7,822 nt of DNA from JAUIHN01 sp964556075. Lineage in GTDB: Bacteria; Patescibacteriota; Saccharimonadia; Saccharimonadales; Saccharimonadaceae. The notes under the pieces are model-generated. The model was given only the letters and a program-made list of their open reading frames with translations. It was not told the origin of the DNA and did not search any database. Made by a program: the position numbers and the translations under genes. The first letter of the stretch is position 1, and the number at the start of each line of letters is the position of its first letter. The stretch covers positions 1 to 7,822 of the forward strand of contig CAZKUV010000034.1 of assembly GCA_964556075.1 (NCBI GenBank). Direction: 5' to 3'. Of the stretch, positions 5,682 to 7,822 are shown in pieces.

Positions 5682-7061
5682 ATGAGCGAAACAAACGCCA
5701 GACAACAAATCGTCGAAAAGGTAAAAGAAAGCACCAACATTCTCGTGACCGTAAGCGACAATCCTTCGGTTGACGAGCTAAGCGCTGCCCTTGGCTTGAC
5801 GCTGCTTCTGAACAAGATGAAGAAGCACGCTACCGCGGTATTCAGTGGGGAGATTCCTCCCGCGATAACGTTCCTTGATCCTGAGAAGACGTTTGAGAAC
5901 ACTGTCGATTCGCTCCGCGACTTTATCATAGCGCTCGATAAGGAGAAGGCTGATCACCTCAGGTACAAGGTAGAAGGCGATGTTGTTAAAATCTTCGTCA
6001 CACCGTACCGTACGACAATCACAAGCGACGATTTGGAGTTTAGTCAAGGAGATTACAATGTCGAGCTCGTGCTGGCGCTTGGTGTCAGAAACCAGGGAAG
6101 TATCGACAAGGCTCTGGCGGCTCATGGACAGATTTTCGATGACGCTGTCGTGGCAACGATTATTGCGGGCGGAGAAAAAAGCGAACTTGGTAGCATAAGC
6201 TGGTATGACGGTCGGGCGAGCAGCCTGAGCGAGATGATAGTAAACCTCAGTGACGCGCTGAAGATAGACAAGGGCTTCATCGACGAGCAAATCGCAACCG
6301 CACTCCTAGCCGGCATCGTAGCCGCGACCGAGCGGTTCAGCAACAGCTTAACTTCGGCTCGCGTCATGACCATCGCTGCCCAACTTATGGGCTCAGGGGC
6401 AAACCAGCAGTTGATAGCTTCGAAATTTGAGGAAGCAAACGAAGAGGGCGACCATAGCCAGGACCAGCAAAGCCCCCCACCGGATCCTGAATCCCCGGTA
6501 GATGCTAGCACCCCTGACGACACTCCGCCTCCACCTGACGAGCCGGTGAGAAACAGCGACGGAACTACCACCTTGTCAGAAGGTGAATCGACCAAGCTTG
6601 AAAAAGATGTCCCGCCACCACAATCAGAAACTCTTCCAGAGAAACCTGCGGACGATGGCACGCTTCATATCTCTCATGAACTTGAGGGGACACTTGAGGA
6701 GGTAGCGCAGAAGACTGCGATTGAAAGTCAAGAAGAAGCGGCGAGAGCTGCCGAAGAAGAATTGGCGAGGCAAACGGCGGCTGCCGCAGCTGACGTGACA
6801 CCTGCGGAGCCGGTTATTGCTCAACAAGAATCATCAGATCAGCTTCCTCCTGTAGCGCCGGTCCAACCTGACGTATCTCCGGCCGACCTCCAAAGGGATG
6901 TCGCTGCCGCTAACGCCGAGGTGGAAGCTGCTGCCGAAGCACCGCGTCTTCAGGGAGCGGTGAGCCCTGAAGCGTGGAAGGACGCTAACAAACCAATTTA
7001 TGGCGGAATTCTGAACGCGACACCCGAAGCTGCAGCTGATGAGGCGAGAAAACTCGAGTAA
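5682..7061 (+). CDS. Degenerate DHH-phosphoesterase-like protein with disordered Pro/Glu/Ala tail
   Basis: Protein of 459 residues. Residues 1-~249 follow the plan of DHH phosphoesterases of the NrnA/RecJ type: a nucleotide-fold start (VKESTNILVTVSDNPSVDELSAALGL), a middle strand (VELVLALG), the segment ELGSISWYDGRASSLSEMI, and the helical stretch DEQIATALLAGIVAATERFSN. The metal ligands are nearly all lost: the NPDGDA-type motif I reads NPSVDE, the motif II Asp is Gly134, the DHH motif itself is AGG (162-164), and the Asp of the later GIVTDTG-type motif is Ala215. A catalytic role is unlikely; a scaffold or nucleotide-sensing role is a guess. From ~250 the chain is low-complexity (Pro, Glu, Ala, Gln, Ser) with an Ala/Glu helix-prone stretch. 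The TAA at 7059 looks premature because the same frame runs on to 7463. Confidence 0.8.
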   Translation: MSETNARQQIVEKVKESTNILVTVSDNPSVDELSAALGLTLLLNKMKKHATAVFSGEIPPAITFLDPEKTFENTVDSLRDFIIALDKEKADHLRYKVEGDVVKIFVTPYRTTITSDDLEFSQGDYNVELVLALGVRNQGSIDKALAAHGQIFDDAVVATIIAGGEKSELGSISWYDGRASSLSEMIVNLSDALKIDKGFIDEQIATALLAGIVAATERFSNSLTSARVMTIAAQLMGSGANQQLIASKFEEANEEGDHSQDQQSPPPDPESPVDASTPDDTPPPPDEPVRNSDGTTTLSEGESTKLEKDVPPPQSETLPEKPADDGTLHISHELEGTLEEVAQKTAIESQEEAARAAEEELARQTAAAAADVTPAEPVIAQQESSDQLPPVAPVQPDVSPADLQRDVAAANAEVEAAAEAPRLQGAVSPEAWKDANKPIYGGILNATPEAAADEARKLE

Positions 7062-7463
7062 AACGACCGTAACAAGACCATCCTGCACCATTCAGGCGGG
7101 TATATCGCTGAACAGATACCGACGTATGATTCACCAATCAACGCGGCGTTCCAACAACAGGAAGAACCAGCAATCGTCAATCCGCTTGATGAGCCGGCGC
7201 CATCGGTATCAACTCAGGCTCCTCCTGTTCAACCTCTGCCTCCGTCTCAGGATATGGCCGAGCAGGCAGTGGCTGCGCCGGATCTTCCGCCGATGCCAGA
7301 CTTTTCAACTCTGCCACCGCTTCCTCCTATGCCATCACTTGATCAGCCAGGGGAAGTTCAGCCGCCTGAAAAATTAGGAGATATTTTGCCGCCGGCTCCC
7401 GCCGCCGATCAGCAACCAGCCCCAAGCGACCCAGCGCAGTTCCGGATTCCTGGCCAGAACTAA
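7062..7463 (+). pseudogene. In-frame continuation of the DHH-like gene after a premature TAA
   Basis: With no frame change, the reading frame is open for 133 codons after the TAA at 7059-7061 and ends at TAA 7461-7463. It begins NDRNKTILHHSGGYIAEQ, then becomes Pro/Gln/Ala-rich like the tail before the stop (many PLPP, LPPMP and PAP runs). There is no in-frame ATG before 7254 and no convincing ribosome binding site there, so a separate gene is unlikely. The full product would have 592 sense codons. One base change, real or a sequencing error, would explain the break; readthrough is possible but the context is not a known readthrough signal. The true end abuts the next gene's stop codon exactly. 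Confidence 0.7.
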
Positions 7464-7822
7464 TTACGTTTTAACGATAAAGTGATCAAGTCCTACTTGG
7501 TCGCCATAACGAGCGAGGTAGCGTTCACGGTCCCCTCGCTGGGAGTGATGCGCGCTCATAACCTGAATGATGTCTTCACGGAGATGCCGGGCGTCGATAG
7601 TTTCATCGATTTCGTGAGACGAATGACCTTTATCGGCAAATATCCAGTCGGTCTGATGTCTCGGAGCAGTCTCCTCGCTATGGCAATAGTAGCGGATTCT
7701 AGCCATCGGCAACCCCTCGTCCTTTAGGCGATAGAAGACGTAACTTGCTACCCTGGTTGCCACGATGTGATCGATATGACCGGTTAGACCGTTCGGTTCG
7801 AATGTTATTATTTCGGCTTCAA
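7464..7822 (-). CDS. PIG-L/LmbE-type deacetylase, C-terminal part (5' end outside window)
   Basis: The minus-strand frame is open from the right edge (first full codon 7820-7818) to TAA at 7466-7464, giving 118 residues. The visible start carries the family's zinc-site motif, ITFEPNGLTGHIDHI (7808-7764), which matches the usual GxxGHxDH pattern; the GTG at 7763 is therefore not the start. Next come the helix after this motif, RIRYYCHSEETA, a TDWIFADKG segment, and VMSAHHSQRGDRERYL, matching the conserved AHxSQ-D region. PIG-L family enzymes remove acetyl groups from GlcNAc-containing substrates such as GlcNAc-PI or mycothiol precursors; the substrate here cannot be told. The N-terminal AHPDDE motif would lie outside the window. 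Its stop codon abuts that of the convergent gene. Confidence 0.88.
   Translation of the reverse strand, partial: EAEIITFEPNGLTGHIDHIVATRVASYVFYRLKDEGLPMARIRYYCHSEETAPRHQTDWIFADKGHSSHEIDETIDARHLREDIIQVMSAHHSQRGDRERYLARYGDQVGLDHFIVKT

Noticed and set aside
5778..6661. Overlapping minus-strand open frames antisense to the DHH-like gene
   Set aside because: They have low-complexity Ser/Gly-rich or unremarkable sequence, while the plus-strand frame has the clear fold signature; they are by-products of its codon use.
7039..7377. Plus-strand frame overlapping the premature stop, as a frameshifted continuation
   Set aside because: The original frame itself continues after the stop with matching composition, so no frameshift is needed; this frame gives an Arg/Leu-rich nonsense product.
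1..7822. CRISPR array, transposon ends, tRNA or rRNA genes, recoded UGA
   Set aside because: No regularly spaced repeats, transposase, terminal repeats, cloverleaf or rRNA-like segments were seen, and genes end normally with TAA, TAG or TGA.

Overview
The window reads as chromosomal sequence from a small-genome bacterium, most probably Candidatus Saccharibacteria (TM7) or a close Candidate Phyla Radiation relative. The reasons are the pairing of polA, mutM, holA and rpsT with uncharacterised proteins of a CPR type, an Fpg/MutM with a large insertion, an S20 with a long Lys/Ala tail, and first genes of transcription units that start directly at the promoter with no Shine-Dalgarno. The lineage is inferred from recalled family features, not from a search. 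TAA and TAG act as ordinary stops and nothing suggests a recoded UGA.

Layout, left to right: (1) the 3' two thirds of a DNA polymerase I gene (1-1493, +), running in from outside the window; (2) a one-pass membrane protein of unknown role (1545-2141, +) behind a near-consensus promoter; (3) a HAD-like hydrolase (2160-2732, +) overlapping by 8 bp with (4) mutM/fpg (2725-3672, +); (5) a hairpin whose T-run faces the minus strand, ending a small winged-helix-like gene (3737-4015, -); (6) holA, clamp-loader delta (4133-5074, +), divergent from the winged-helix gene, with an inverted repeat between the two starts; (7) a GC-rich hairpin between convergent holA and rpsT (S20, 5136-5504, -); (8) divergent from rpsT, a degenerate DHH-phosphoesterase-like protein with a long disordered Pro/Glu/Ala tail (5682-7061, +), whose frame continues past one in-frame TAA to 7463; (9) back to back with that end, the C-terminal part of a PIG-L/LmbE-type deacetylase (7464-7822, -), cut by the window edge.

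The recognisable genes serve DNA replication and repair (Pol I gap filling, Fpg removal of oxidised purines, clamp loading) and translation (S20). I see no mobile element, CRISPR array, rRNA or tRNA. There is no obvious new multi-gene system. The points worth a second look are the apparent leaderless promoters contrasted with Shine-Dalgarno use elsewhere, the inverted repeat beside the winged-helix gene, the DHH-fold protein that has lost its metal ligands and carries an in-frame stop, and unusual features in MutM, S20, the HAD protein and Pol I.
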